Positions 7,765-14,759 of a DNA stretch of 15,000 nucleotides are shown here, piece after piece. This stretch comes from Botryococcus braunii (lineage: Eukaryota; Chlorophyta; Trebouxiophyceae). The notes beneath the pieces were generated by a model. The model had not been told where the DNA came from, searched no databases, and saw only the letters and a list, made by a program, of their open reading frames with translations. The translations under genes and the position numbers were made by a program. Location: positions 80,001-95,000 of the forward strand of contig MVGU01001261.1 in the NCBI GenBank assembly GCA_002005505.1. The letters run 5' to 3'. How positions within the stretch are numbered: the stretch's first letter is position 1; each line of letters begins with the position of its first letter.

Positions 7765-7986
7765 CAGCAACTCTGGCTTCTTGCAGGGGCTGCCACCCGA
7801 GGTGTAGGGTGATGGTACCATGGGGCTCTGTCGTATTTTGCAGGAAGTGCATCGTTTGTTACGGAATTCACTGTTGCTGGTACTCTCAAGGGAAGCGTGC
7901 AGGAGGGTTGCAAGAGGAGACTCCCGGTCCTCAGTCAGATACTTTTGGAACTGTCGATTCTAGAGGCTGAGATGGGTGAGTAATAC

Positions 7987-8081
7987 TCACTGAGTAGTGG
8001 ACGCTCCTCTGGGGAGTCCTCACTGAGTAGTGGACGCTCCTTTGGGGAGTCCTCACTTAGTGGACACTCCTTTGGGGAGGT
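7987..8081. repeat. 33-bp tandem repeat, three copies
   Basis: TCACTGAGTAGTGGACGCTC, followed by CTCTGGGGAGTCC, starts at 7987, 8020 and 8053. The third copy is 3-5 bp shorter. Copies are nearly identical, so the array is young. It is followed by about 240 bp (8082-8320) in which I see no gene. Confidence 0.95.
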
Positions 8082-8320
8082 GCATGTCGCCCCAATCCCT
8101 GCAGCCTTTAACTCGCAAGTGGCGACAACAGTACTGCTGCTATTATTACATCAGTGCAGCTGGAGACAAAGGATTTCTCTCTTTCCTATATTTCTTCTAT
8201 GTATCTATATATATCTCTCGCTTTCCCCATATCTATCTTTGCACCTGGAACTGAGCTGTGTGGCTGCCGCAAGCGCACCCAGCAGTGCCAGGACTCCACT
8301 GTTTTGACAACTGTCCCACT

Positions 8321-8416
8321 ACGCACAGGCCCGACTTGGTGCTCGTAGATTTAGAATAGAGAGTGAAGCCTATCCTAATCCAGACGCACAGGCCCGACTT
8401 GGTGTTTATAGATTCG
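8321..8416. repeat. Direct repeat, 63-bp spacing
   Basis: ACGCACAGGCCCGACTTGGT occurs at 8321 and at 8384, with similarity continuing into GTAGATT/ATAGATT. A two-copy duplication of 63 bp. Confidence 0.95.
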
Positions 8417-8427
8417 AGTCCGGCGCT

Positions 8428-8652
8428 TTGTCCTCAAAAGCGTGGAAAGCTTTCGAAGGAAGGCAAAGCGGTGGTTCGTTCCGCCCAACCTTGGGAATGC
8501 AGATTCCTCTGAGCCTGCGTTACATTACACAGCATTTGGGCAAGAGGGTGGTGTATCATGATGAGGATATCCCCATCATGATTTCCGATCCGGGTGCGAG
8601 CTTCGTTGCGTACTTGCACTGTCGGTTCGCCTGGTCCAGAAGTTCTGTATAA
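8428..8652 (+). pseudogene. Coding-like stretch, unidentified, possibly broken
   Basis: The frame reads GRQSGGSFRPTLGMQIPLSL, then RYITQHLGKRVVYHDEDIPI and MISDPGASFVAYLHCRF, ending in TAA at 8650-8652. The later frame from 8782 is in the same phase, with several stops in between. The peptide ISDPGASFVA here and ISRDGASFVG at about 8800 are similar, which suggests an internal duplication or a repeated motif. A possible donor (CCG|GTGCGAG, about 8597) could splice past the stops. I do not recognise a family; it may be an exon of a spliced gene or a decayed one. Confidence 0.3.
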
Positions 8653-8781
8653 AGCACGGACCGTGCATGCCAAGATGCATGCGAGCACCATGCATTGCAA
8701 CAAACCAGATGATTGCACCCAATTTTGGGCTCAAGATGCTGTTGCTGTCTCAGAGGATGACCTGATTCCTAGGCCCGCCGA

Positions 8782-9100
8782 ATGGGGCAGGGTTTGGGGA
8801 TATCACGTGATGGGGCAAGCTTTGTTGGGGATATCATATTACTTGATCACTGTCCACCAAGTAAATGCCTTATCCCTGCTCTGCTGCAGTGCTCGTCTTT
8901 TCTTCCAAGAGGCGCACGTGACTTTATGTTGCAATATGTTGTCGAGGTCGATCGTGGTCGCAAGGGGATTCTAAAAGATGGCGCAGGCATGCTTATGCGC
9001 ACTTCTTGGCTGCCCTGCTCGATAACAATGCGGCATTCTCTCATCGATGACAGGATTCCATATTTTGCTAGAGGAGAGAATTCCAATTGTCCTTATTCCG
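8782..9100 (+). CDS. Candidate exon(s) of unknown + strand protein
   Basis: The strongest part is 8890-9100. A textbook acceptor (CCTGCTCTGCTGCAG, AG 8888-8889) is followed by CSSFLPRGARDFMLQYVVEV, then DRGRKGILKDGAGMLMRTSW and LIDDRIPYFARGENSNCPYS. The donor TTCCG|GTGAGT lies at 9101. Splicing to the acceptor TTGTGCAG (AG 9194-9195) would add GAPRI and a TGA at 9210-9212; without splicing the frame runs to 9234. Upstream of 8890 the same frame is open to 8782, so the acceptor may not be used. No membrane segment or known catalytic motif is visible. Whether this is a live gene is uncertain. Confidence 0.4.
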
Positions 9101-9234
9101 GTGAGTTCGTGCGTTCCTCAGCCCTGGTCAACCCCGTTCGGGCATTTTGTCGTTCTGTTGGGAAACCGAACTACTTAGTTTTTAAAATTGTGCAGGGGCT
9201 CCACGGATTTGATTTAAGAGCTTCCTGTGCATGA

Positions 9235-9440
9235 TATGGACTTTTTCTCGCAGGGGAAGGCTGTAATCCATTTGTTGGCTGTGCTCTTTTGTGTATAAGT
9301 GCTGCCGGTGTGTCACGAGCCTCCTATTACGTGGCCATGCTCGTGTTTGTTCCCTGTCCTCTATATCAGCGATAGCCACTGCCCGCTTGTGTTGGCCCTT
9401 TTCTTACATATTCTTCAGCATGGCTTTAAGAAAGAATGGG
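9235..9440. other. Unassigned stretch
   Basis: No feature that I can support. A + frame starting at a TTG near 9299 runs into the GAT repeat and ends at 9532. Confidence 0.4.
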
Positions 9441-9442
9441 TA

Positions 9443-9531
9443 GATGGTGATGATGACGATGATGTTTATGATGATGATGATAATGGTGATGATCATGCCA
9501 TTGGTGGCGGTGGTGATCATGATGATGCCTA
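9443..9531 (+). repeat. GAT-rich trinucleotide tract
   Basis: The tract is dominated by GAT/GGT triplets. In one + frame it reads DGDDDDDVYDDDDNGDDHAI and ends at TAA (9530-9532). It also contains the palindromes TGATCA. It could be an acidic C-terminal tail of an exon (FKKEW precedes it), but no splice borders or ATG support that. Confidence 0.6.
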
Positions 9532-9534
9532 ATT

Positions 9535-10186
9535 GGCAGTTTCGTGGACTGGTGGATGCGGCTTCTGGCGTGGAGAATCCTTTTTCTGAGACAGTCAAGG
9601 CTGATTGTGTGGACAGAGGGACAAAAAGCATAGGAGCCTTAGTAGCATGGTGACATCTGAAACCAGTACATTTCCATTCAACACATGCGTGTGTACTTGT
9701 AAATGGTGTCTGCGTCTCGCTGTAGAACATGCTGTCGAGCATGCACTACATGAGCAACTTCACAGGGCAACTGGGCAAAGTTTGCACTATAATTATGGGT
9801 AAAGTTTGCACTGCCCAAGCAGTGCTCTGTGAGGGCAGCGGTGCTTTGTGTCTGGTCAAGAGTCTTTCTTGCTTGCAACCTGGAGCATGAGCAGTCCGTC
9901 AAATACGCAGGTTGGTTCTAGTCTGAAAAGGTCCGCCTGATTCCGCCATTTTGAGACAGAAAGTGACGCATGTCCTAGCCGCAAACCACGCAATTCTTCA
10001 CATTGGGTGAGTTGGGAGGGAGGGCAATTCATCGATATCATGCAGACATTGCTTATGTTCTTTGCCAGCCATTGCCCGGTCCTCACAGGTCTGTGTACTT
10101 TTGAGGTTTGCCAGATGAATATGTCCACACCTGGCTCTGTGTTGGAAGCTACTTTCCGCTCTTACTTAAGAGCGAAGGAAATGGAA
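9535..10186. other. Unassigned stretch with one coding-like patch
   Basis: Most of this holds nothing supportable. At about 10025-10180 the + frame reads FIDIMQTLLMFFASHC, then CTFEVCQMNMSTPGSVLEAT and FRSYLRAKEMEG. This is protein-like, but it runs straight into G13 and the GA repeat, with no clear borders. Confidence 0.35.
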
Positions 10187-10239
10187 GGGGGGGGGGGGGC
10201 ACACCGCGCGCGCACACACACACACACAGAGGGGGGGAG

Positions 10240-10323
<84 letters not shown>

Positions 10324-10345
10324 CTCACTCACACACACACACACA

Positions 10346-10395
<50 letters not shown>
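10187..10395. repeat. Compound microsatellite: G13, CA, GA, CT, CA
   Basis: In order: 13 G (10187-10199), a CG/CA stretch with about seven CA units, a G-rich spacer, a nearly perfect (GA)~40 (10242-10320), a (CA)~8 block, a (CT)~11 block (about 10345-10366) and (CA)~14 (to about 10394). All frames are open through it (Arg-Glu, Thr-His, Leu-Ser and Val-Cys runs), which explains the long frames seen there. Confidence 0.97.
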
Positions 10396-10398
<3 letters not shown>

Positions 10399-10851
10399 TC
10401 TCTCCGCCCCCCGTCTGCCTGTACAAACAAGCAAGTGCGCATACATGTCCACTACAATGATCTAGCAGATCTGGTACGCACGTTGAAGGAAAGTTACACC
10501 ATCTAAAATGTAAAGCCGCGCCAAATCCGCAGGACTTACAGCATATACATGACATGACCAGTGTACTTGAATGTGTATTGTGCCAAGTATCAGTCACTTA
10601 TAATGTAAGGTTTCAATCATTTATGCTGGAAGCTCAAAGGGTTGGTGCTCCCGCATAAACAGTGCTTCAAGGAGTGGCTCATGCACGTCCACGAGGAATC
10701 AAAAGTGTAGGTGAAGGAAATGACAGGAACATCCCTCAATAGATATTCTTTCCTATGCAGGAAGGGATCAGGACAAATGGGGGTTCTCCTGCTTAATTGT
10801 GACTGCCTATAGGCGATTAAAAGGTGGGGTAAACTGCTAGTTTCCTCTCAG
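10396..10851. other. Unassigned stretch with short coding-like patches
   Basis: On +, 10456-10506 reads YNDLADLVRTLKESYTI and stops at TAA, which looks like the end of an exon. At about 10622-10700 it reads CWKLKGLVLPHKQCFKEWLM, then HVHEESKV and TAG. Neither has clear splice borders on both sides, and the antisense of the second is also protein-like, so I do not call genes. Confidence 0.3.
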
Positions 10852-10948
10852 GATGCTGCAAGATTCGCACTTTTTGTAAACATTGCACCCATACTTGCGC
10901 TGTATGCATGTGTATTTCACAAATGCTCTGCCTACATCACCCATCAGG
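10852..10948 (+). CDS. Weak candidate exon with hydrophobic segment
   Basis: After a strong acceptor (GTTTCCTCTCAG, AG 10850-10851) the frame reads DAARFALFVNIAPILALYAC, then VFHKCSAYITHQ, a likely membrane-spanning stretch. A donor CAG G|GTAAAG at 10949 would end it in phase 1. Against it, the opposite strand of the same interval is also open and reads like a Cys/Lys-rich peptide (about 10850-11010), and phase 1 does not match the exon at 11126. Evidence is splice signals and composition only. Confidence 0.25.
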
Positions 10949-11125
10949 GTAAAGGCTGTGTACGGCATCGTGCTTTCCAAACAGTTGCTCCAGAGTGTGC
11001 CTATCTACATAAAGCCAATCATGCTCGATGGGCTTGACCAGTGTTTAAGCCACAATTTAAGCAGATACCTACTTGACCGAGCACTGAATCTATATAATCA
11101 TGAGGATACTAGGAAAAATTTTCAG

Positions 11126-11257
11126 GGTATCACTATCGGAGATGTATGCTTTATATCCAGATTATGTTTCTAACTCGGATGCCATCGAAACAACGACCCT
11201 TCTTAAGGCAGTTGCAGCTCTTATTAAAACCGGTGCCCGCAGAGCCTCTGATACGAT
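11126..11257 (+). CDS. Candidate exon, small helical protein
   Basis: After acceptor AATTTTCAG (AG 11124-11125) the frame reads VSLSEMYALYPDYVSNSDAI, then ETTTLLKAVAALIKTGARRA and SDT. An ATG at 11142-11144 could be the start. A donor AT|GTGAAG at 11258 leaves phase 2, which fits the acceptor at 11725. The joined reading from that ATG is 77 residues, mostly predicted helix, with no known motif. The strand is supported by composition and by the phase match; the overlapping frame from 11146 is less protein-like. No family recognised. Confidence 0.35.
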
Positions 11258-11405
11258 GTGAAGTATATTCATGCCTACGACTCCGTGCATTAAGGGCTCG
11301 TATCCTGACCTATGCGCCTGCTACCCTTGTGTGAAGTATATCATACCTATCACTCTGTGTAATAGGTGTTTATAGCCGTATCCATGTAAGAAGCTCCAGC
11401 TTCTT
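11258..11405. repeat. Diverged direct repeat, 73-bp spacing
   Basis: GTGAAGTATATTCATGCCTA (11258) and GTGAAGTATATCATACCTAT (11331) begin similar segments that continue through CACTC(C/T)GTG. The first copy starts exactly at the proposed donor GTGAAG. An old tandem duplication. Confidence 0.75.
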
Positions 11406-11513
11406 ACATAACTCACAGTAATGTAACACTTTACATGACGGAACCAAAATTTTGTTTTAACATGATGATGGCTGTGTGGGTACAGGCACCATAGAAACAG
11501 CGAAACTGAAGCC

Positions 11514-11724
11514 GTGCAGGGGGACAGTGCTTGTATATACATGTCCACCTGGAGCAAAGGGTACGACCCTAACTTACATGGGATATACCCTAGTCCCAAT
11601 ATTCTGTATAAGACGACAAAGTATGAAAAGGGGGAGCCCATAAAGCGATCTTTGGTAGATCGAAGGGCCAATAACGCAGTACCTGCTGCAGCCTATGCCC
11701 TTGCAATCAATTATATGTTTTCAG
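11514..11724 (+). other. Unassigned open frame, protein-like
   Basis: The + frame reads STWSKGYDPNLHGIYPSPNI, then LYKTTKYEKGEPIKRSLVDR and ANNAVPAAAYALAINYMFS. It starts without ATG after an AG (CCGTGCAG) and stays open to 11891. It overlaps the proposed intron 11258-11724, so it and the exon at 11725 are alternatives. I cannot tell which is real. Confidence 0.25.
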
Positions 11725-11842
11725 GCGTGCGCTTGATAAGAAGCTCGTTGAACACGTGCTGTGCAGCAATCACCGAGAAAGCAGCACGCAATTGTCATTC
11801 AGGCAATCAGCGTCTAAACAAGGATGTCAGTGCAAAGGCTGA
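11725..11842 (+). CDS. Candidate terminal exon, small helical protein
   Basis: After acceptor ATATGTTTTCAG (AG 11723-11724) the frame reads RALDKKLVEHVLCSNHRESS, then TQLSFRQSASKQGCQCKG and TGA (11840-11842). Joined to 11257 it completes an ATG (Met) codon and continues an amphipathic helix (RRASDTMRALDKKLVEHVL). The Ser/Gln/Lys-rich tail with closely spaced Cys is of unknown meaning. Support is limited to splice signals, phase and helix continuity. Confidence 0.35.
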
Positions 11843-11851
11843 TCAGTCACT

Positions 11852-12130
11852 GTGCTCAATGTGGAGCAAGCAAGATCCACGCCTTCTGTAACCTTATCGA
11901 TACGCATGAACCATTCACTACCTGTAACCAACTCAGTCCCTGCTGTCCAGTACGGCCAGCATGTCTCATCCCATACTGATGTGCTGTTGCCTAAGATGAC
12001 AAACATTAGCATTCTGAAGTGCCCAATTGGTCTGGTTCAAGCCTTGCACCGATATCATGCTAAACTCTTGAGACCAAGTATGCTGAATAGTGCAAAACAG
12101 GCAAACAGGGGTATTTTCAGGGCGCATTGA
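11852..12130 (+). other. Unassigned open frame
   Basis: A 92-codon + frame reads SVTLSIRMNHSLPVTNSVPA, then VQYGQHVSSHTDVLLPKMTN and later VQALHRYHAKLLRPSMLNSA, ending in TGA. There is no ATG at the beginning and no clear acceptor. It could be another exon of the + strand gene to its left. Confidence 0.25.
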
Positions 12131-12331
12131 ATCAGTGCCCTTTCCCAAGACCCACGGGGAAGGAGAACGGAGGGGATCTGTTTTGCTAGAACAGAGCCTC
12201 GTGGTTCAGTATTGGGGGATTGAAAAGCCTGATTTGCCTCCTCTTTTTCTAATCCCGGATTACTTCCCAGGGTCCTTAACAGGGGATCACAGTTCCATCC
12301 CTCAACGCACATTCAAACCCGTTCCCCCGAA

Positions 12332-12332
<1 letters not shown>

Positions 12333-12417
<85 letters not shown>

Positions 12418-12424
12418 CACACAC
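12333..12424. repeat. (CA)n microsatellite, ~46 units
   Basis: Nearly perfect CA dinucleotides with a single AA interruption at 12401-12402. The preceding 200 bp (12131-12332) has no supported gene; a - strand frame there is open, but not distinctive. Confidence 0.97.
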
Positions 12425-12425
12425 C

Positions 12426-12618
12426 CTACCATACACCTGTGCTTCCTTTCCTCACACCTCTCCTGCGTAATGCGTCTGGTGCTCCTCTGCACTTTCCGTG
12501 AGAAGGATTATAAAGAGTGCCTCCTGTCGCGACTAGTGCCCCATTATTCAGTGATCCTAGACAATCAAGCTGAAAGATGATGCTTTTTGAGTGCACCAAG
12601 GAGTATTTGCCTCTCCAC
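12426..12618 (-). other. Possible exon downstream of the - strand gene
   Basis: On -, a good acceptor (GGACTTTTCTGCAG, AG 12620-12619) is followed by an open frame reading WRGKYSLVHSKSIIFQLDCL, then GSLNNGALVATGGTLYNPSH, ending near the CA repeat. In another phase the same acceptor gives VERQILLGALKKHHLSA and stop, which would fit a phase-0 donor at 12914 (ATCGTG|GTAAAT). Which, if either, is used is unknown. From 12669 to 12884 I see nothing else. Confidence 0.25.
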
Positions 12619-12884
12619 CTGCAGAAAAGTCCGTACCAAAGACAGCCCAACCACCTTGTCCATGGCATATAGACGTGTGAAGAACGCTGGCTGCTAGGAT
12701 CTGGGGAACGACGAGGGGCAGATACATAAAGCCGCAGGCTGTGCTCAAAGCCTCAGAGGGGCCACATTGTTATTGGTTCTCAGTAAGCCATTAGCAAGTC
12801 CAGCCGAAACAGGCAGCTATCATGGCAGACTGATAGCCGGCACCCATTTGTAGCAAGTAGCAGTAGTGCCTCACGAATCTGTAA

Positions 12885-13120
12885 CTAGTTCAAGGAGTAG
12901 GCAACTTCATTTACCACGATGTGATTGCCATCTCGAGCTTTCAGCCAGTCATCAAAGAACCGGGTGGGTTGCCCCTCGCCATCCACAATTGGCTTGAGAA
13001 TGTAGTTGCCCAGTTGTTCGGAGACGCCGAAGGCTGAGCTGTTGCGAATCCAGTAACCCTCTTTCGGATCCCATGTCATTGTCCAGTTGACTAGTGTGGG
13101 TGGCAAGGCAAAATCTATTC
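12885..13120 (-). CDS. Exon of putative secreted - strand protein
   Basis: After a strong acceptor (TTGTTGTTCCCCTCCTAG, AG 13122-13121) the frame reads IDFALPPTLVNWTMTWDPKE, then GYWIRNSSAFGVSEQLGNYI and FFDDWLKARDGNHIVVNEVA, ending in TAG at 12887-12885. A second acceptor at about 13169 (GTGCAG) would lengthen it in frame by 16 residues. NSS is a possible N-glycosylation site. The motif W-x-x-NSSAFG resembles W-x-x-NSTFGPSG in the exon at 14099, and both have WDP upstream, so the two are probably related segments of one repeat-containing protein or of two tandem paralogues. Needs a phase-1 upstream exon. Family unknown. Confidence 0.45.
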
Positions 13121-13208
13121 CTAGGAGGGGAACAACAATTATCACCTGGCCGAAGGTCAACTCCTGCACATGCCCAAGCCAAATCGCTGCGTAAGCAGTA
13201 AGTATGGG

Positions 13209-13313
13209 TTATAACTGCGAAGATGAAGTCAGGACATGGACTAACATCAGGGCTAAGAGTAGAAGTATCCATGTAGGGATACTGTTTTCGGATCGGTATT
13301 TGCAAGCTTGCAT
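13209..13313 (-). CDS. Short ATG frame with signal-anchor-like core
   Basis: From ATG at 13313 the frame encodes 34 residues: MQACKYRSENSIPT, then the hydrophobic WILLLLALMLVHVL and TSSSQL before TAA (13211-13209). A charged start, a 14-residue hydrophobic core and a polar small-residue end make a typical signal peptide. It lies about 90-190 bp upstream of the exon at 13120 on the same strand, so it may be the first exon of a second secreted-protein gene. The only nearby donor (CGCA|GTTATA) is weak and its phase does not clearly fit. Too short to be sure. Confidence 0.3.
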   Translation of the reverse strand: MQACKYRSENSIPTWILLLLALMLVHVLTSSSQL

Positions 13314-13596
13314 GCCTATCTGTAACATGCAAAATTACCCCCAAGATGTTAGGGATTACCCTTTTTCAAGAAAGCAGCAAGAAGGAAAGACACCCCACTT
13401 GTGGGTACTTTGCCCAACAGTGTTGACAACCCTTGGCTTAAAAGAAAGCTCCCAACAGGACATTGGTGCCTTCAAATGTACCTTGATCTCACTGTCCGAG
13501 TTCTGCACTCAGCAGCGCGTAAACACAATGTCCATAACAGACGTATTCCAAGAGGAATGCTATTTAGCCCATCCTCTGTTCAAAACTTCTTCTTGG

Positions 13597-13622
13597 AAAA
13601 AAAAAAAAAAAAAAAAAAAAAA
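13597..13622. repeat. A26 homopolymer
   Basis: Twenty-six consecutive A on the + strand (T on the strand of the secreted-protein gene, where it would lie in an intron). Confidence 0.95.
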
Positions 13623-13805
13623 CCAATAGAGAAAGAACCCTTTTGTCTGTCAGGCTGTTGGATGGTGGAAATCACAGATCTCCCCAAGATGCACGAGGAT
13701 GTGACGAATAATGATGAAACATGAAGGGGGCAACAGCGTTCCCAGGGCGCAAGATCAGAAGTGGAGGTGGTGCAGAGGGAGCAGTGAAAAGAAGGGGAAC
13801 GACCT

Positions 13806-14099
13806 CATTGAAATAGATGCGGAGATGGGACTCAATCAAGCTGTGAAAGTTCATGAGAGAGGCTCCTGACTGATGAAAGCCACTTGGCCCAAAAGTAGAA
13901 TTTGACTCCCAGTACGCCCACTGCCTGTTGTTGCTTGGACCAAAGCTCAGGATCCTATTCTCGGGATCCCAAATTCCAGCTGTGCTGATGGCCTGTTCTG
14001 GGATTCCTACTCTGTCTTTCACACATACCATGGTCAAAGGGCTTGCACCAAGCAACTTATTTGAGACAGGCTTTTTGACAATGTTCAAAACGGATAACG
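13806..14099 (-). CDS. Exon 3 of putative secreted - strand protein
   Basis: After a very good acceptor (CACGTATGCTTCTCTAG, AG 14101-14100) the frame reads LSVLNIVKKPVSNKLLGASP, then AGIWDPENRILSFGPSNNRQ, WAYWESNSTFGPSGFHQSGA and FHSLIESHLRIYFNEVV. It enters in phase 1, matching the donor at 14196. The 3' border is uncertain: the frame stays open to 13672 but becomes proline-rich, and AATGAG|GTCGTT (about 13806) is only a weak donor. A GTATGT inside (about 14027) looks like a donor, but reading through is equally possible. NST is a possible N-glycosylation site. STFGPSG echoes KTFGPIG in exon 1. Confidence 0.5.
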
Positions 14100-14196
14100 C
14101 TAGAGAAGCATACGTGGAAGCAAGTGACTCTATTGGAAGAAGCATATTCAACAGTGGCCAGATTGATCTAAATCCGGCCCATTGCATTGTACTTAC

Positions 14197-14276
14197 CCGT
14201 CTTGCCAAAGTATCCCTTGCAGCCTTTCAGGGAGCCCATTTGATGCATTTCCTGCGCATTGAACGCCAAGCTTTCA
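14197..14276 (-). CDS. Exon 2 of putative secreted - strand protein
   Basis: Eighty nucleotides encode ESLAFNAQEMHQMGSLKGCK and GYFGKT, with a split codon at each end. The donor ACGG|GTAAGT at 14196 is close to the eukaryotic consensus. The acceptor GGCCTTAG (AG 14278-14277) fits the phase-2 end of exon 1. An alternative acceptor further upstream (ATAAATAG, about 14326) would add GDCHYGL and preceding residues in the same frame but in a phase that does not fit that exon 1 end. An overlapping + strand frame (13928-14314) is also open and protein-like; the splice signals and the signal peptide upstream favour the - strand. Confidence 0.45.
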
Positions 14277-14490
14277 CTAAGGCCATAATGACAGTCCCCA
14301 GGGGAATAGGATAGGATAGGAAGGACTATTTATAAGAAAGCGCAGGGGCGCAGAAAGTCATATTCCTTAGACCGGACAGGGACGGTTGCATGACGATCCC
14401 GTACCATATGTCATGCATTGGGCGACATCCTTCCTTTCACAAATCACGGGCCTACTCCATGCAAAGTGGAGAGCCAGTCGCGGCCAGTAC

Positions 14491-14759
14491 CACGTGGGGA
14501 ATAACTGGTCGAAACTTGCCGGCCCCAATTGAGCAATCAGCCACGCTCCGATTGGCCCAAATGTCTTTGGTTCACCATATACCGCAGTGAAATCTTCGAG
14601 AGGGTTAAGCCCAAAAGATGATTCAGCCATGCTTGACTGCATCTCAAGGTCCGCAGAGCCAACCACTGAGACGTGAAGCCCCAGGAGGCAAACAGAGAAA
14701 ACCTTAAATACAACAACGATATCCTGTTTAAAATTACTCAAAAGTCTAGTGGCCTTCAT
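14491..14759 (-). CDS. Exon 1 of putative secreted protein, with signal peptide
   Basis: ATG at 14759 has A at -3 and opens with MKATRLLSNFKQDIVVVF, then the hydrophobic KVFSVCLLGLHVSVVGSA and DLEM; cleavage is plausible after GSA, about residue 38. The mature part starts acidic and Ser-rich (MQSSMAESSFGLNPLEDF) and continues TAVYGEPKTFGPIGAWLIAQ and LGPASFDQLFPT. A donor ACGTG|GTACTGG at 14490 leaves phase 2, which fits exon 2; the frame itself stays open to about 14367, so this donor is inferred. The protein is expected to enter the secretory pathway. TFGPIG resembles motifs in the exons at 14099 and 13120. Family unknown. Confidence 0.5.

Larger units (their letters stand above)
13204..13629 (+). 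other. 141-codon ATG frame ending in poly(A)
   Basis: An uninterrupted + frame from ATG 13204 to TAG 13627-13629, whose last residues are lysines encoded by the A26 run. It overlaps the - strand frames at 13313 and 13344. The composition is plausible, but no motif is visible. The A-run at its end could mark a processed mRNA-derived insert, though there is no AATAAA upstream of the run and I found no flanking target-site repeat. Confidence 0.25.

Noticed and set aside
7530..7970. 146-codon + frame, Cys-rich
   Set aside because: It starts without ATG and passes through a 22-23-bp tandem repeat. No motif, no splice borders, and overlapping - strand frames are equally long.
8384..8425. Possible tRNA T-arm (GATTCGAGTCC)
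   Set aside because: The flanking bases do not pair as a T-stem, and there is no matching acceptor or anticodon stem.
10007..10597. Long frames with Arg-Glu, Thr-His, Leu-Ser or Val-Cys runs
   Set aside because: They are produced by the GA, CA and CT dinucleotide repeats, which are open in all frames.
13928..14314. 128-codon + strand frame
   Set aside because: Protein-like, but the - strand of the same interval has a signal-peptide exon upstream, a near-consensus GTAAGT donor, a strong acceptor and matching phases.
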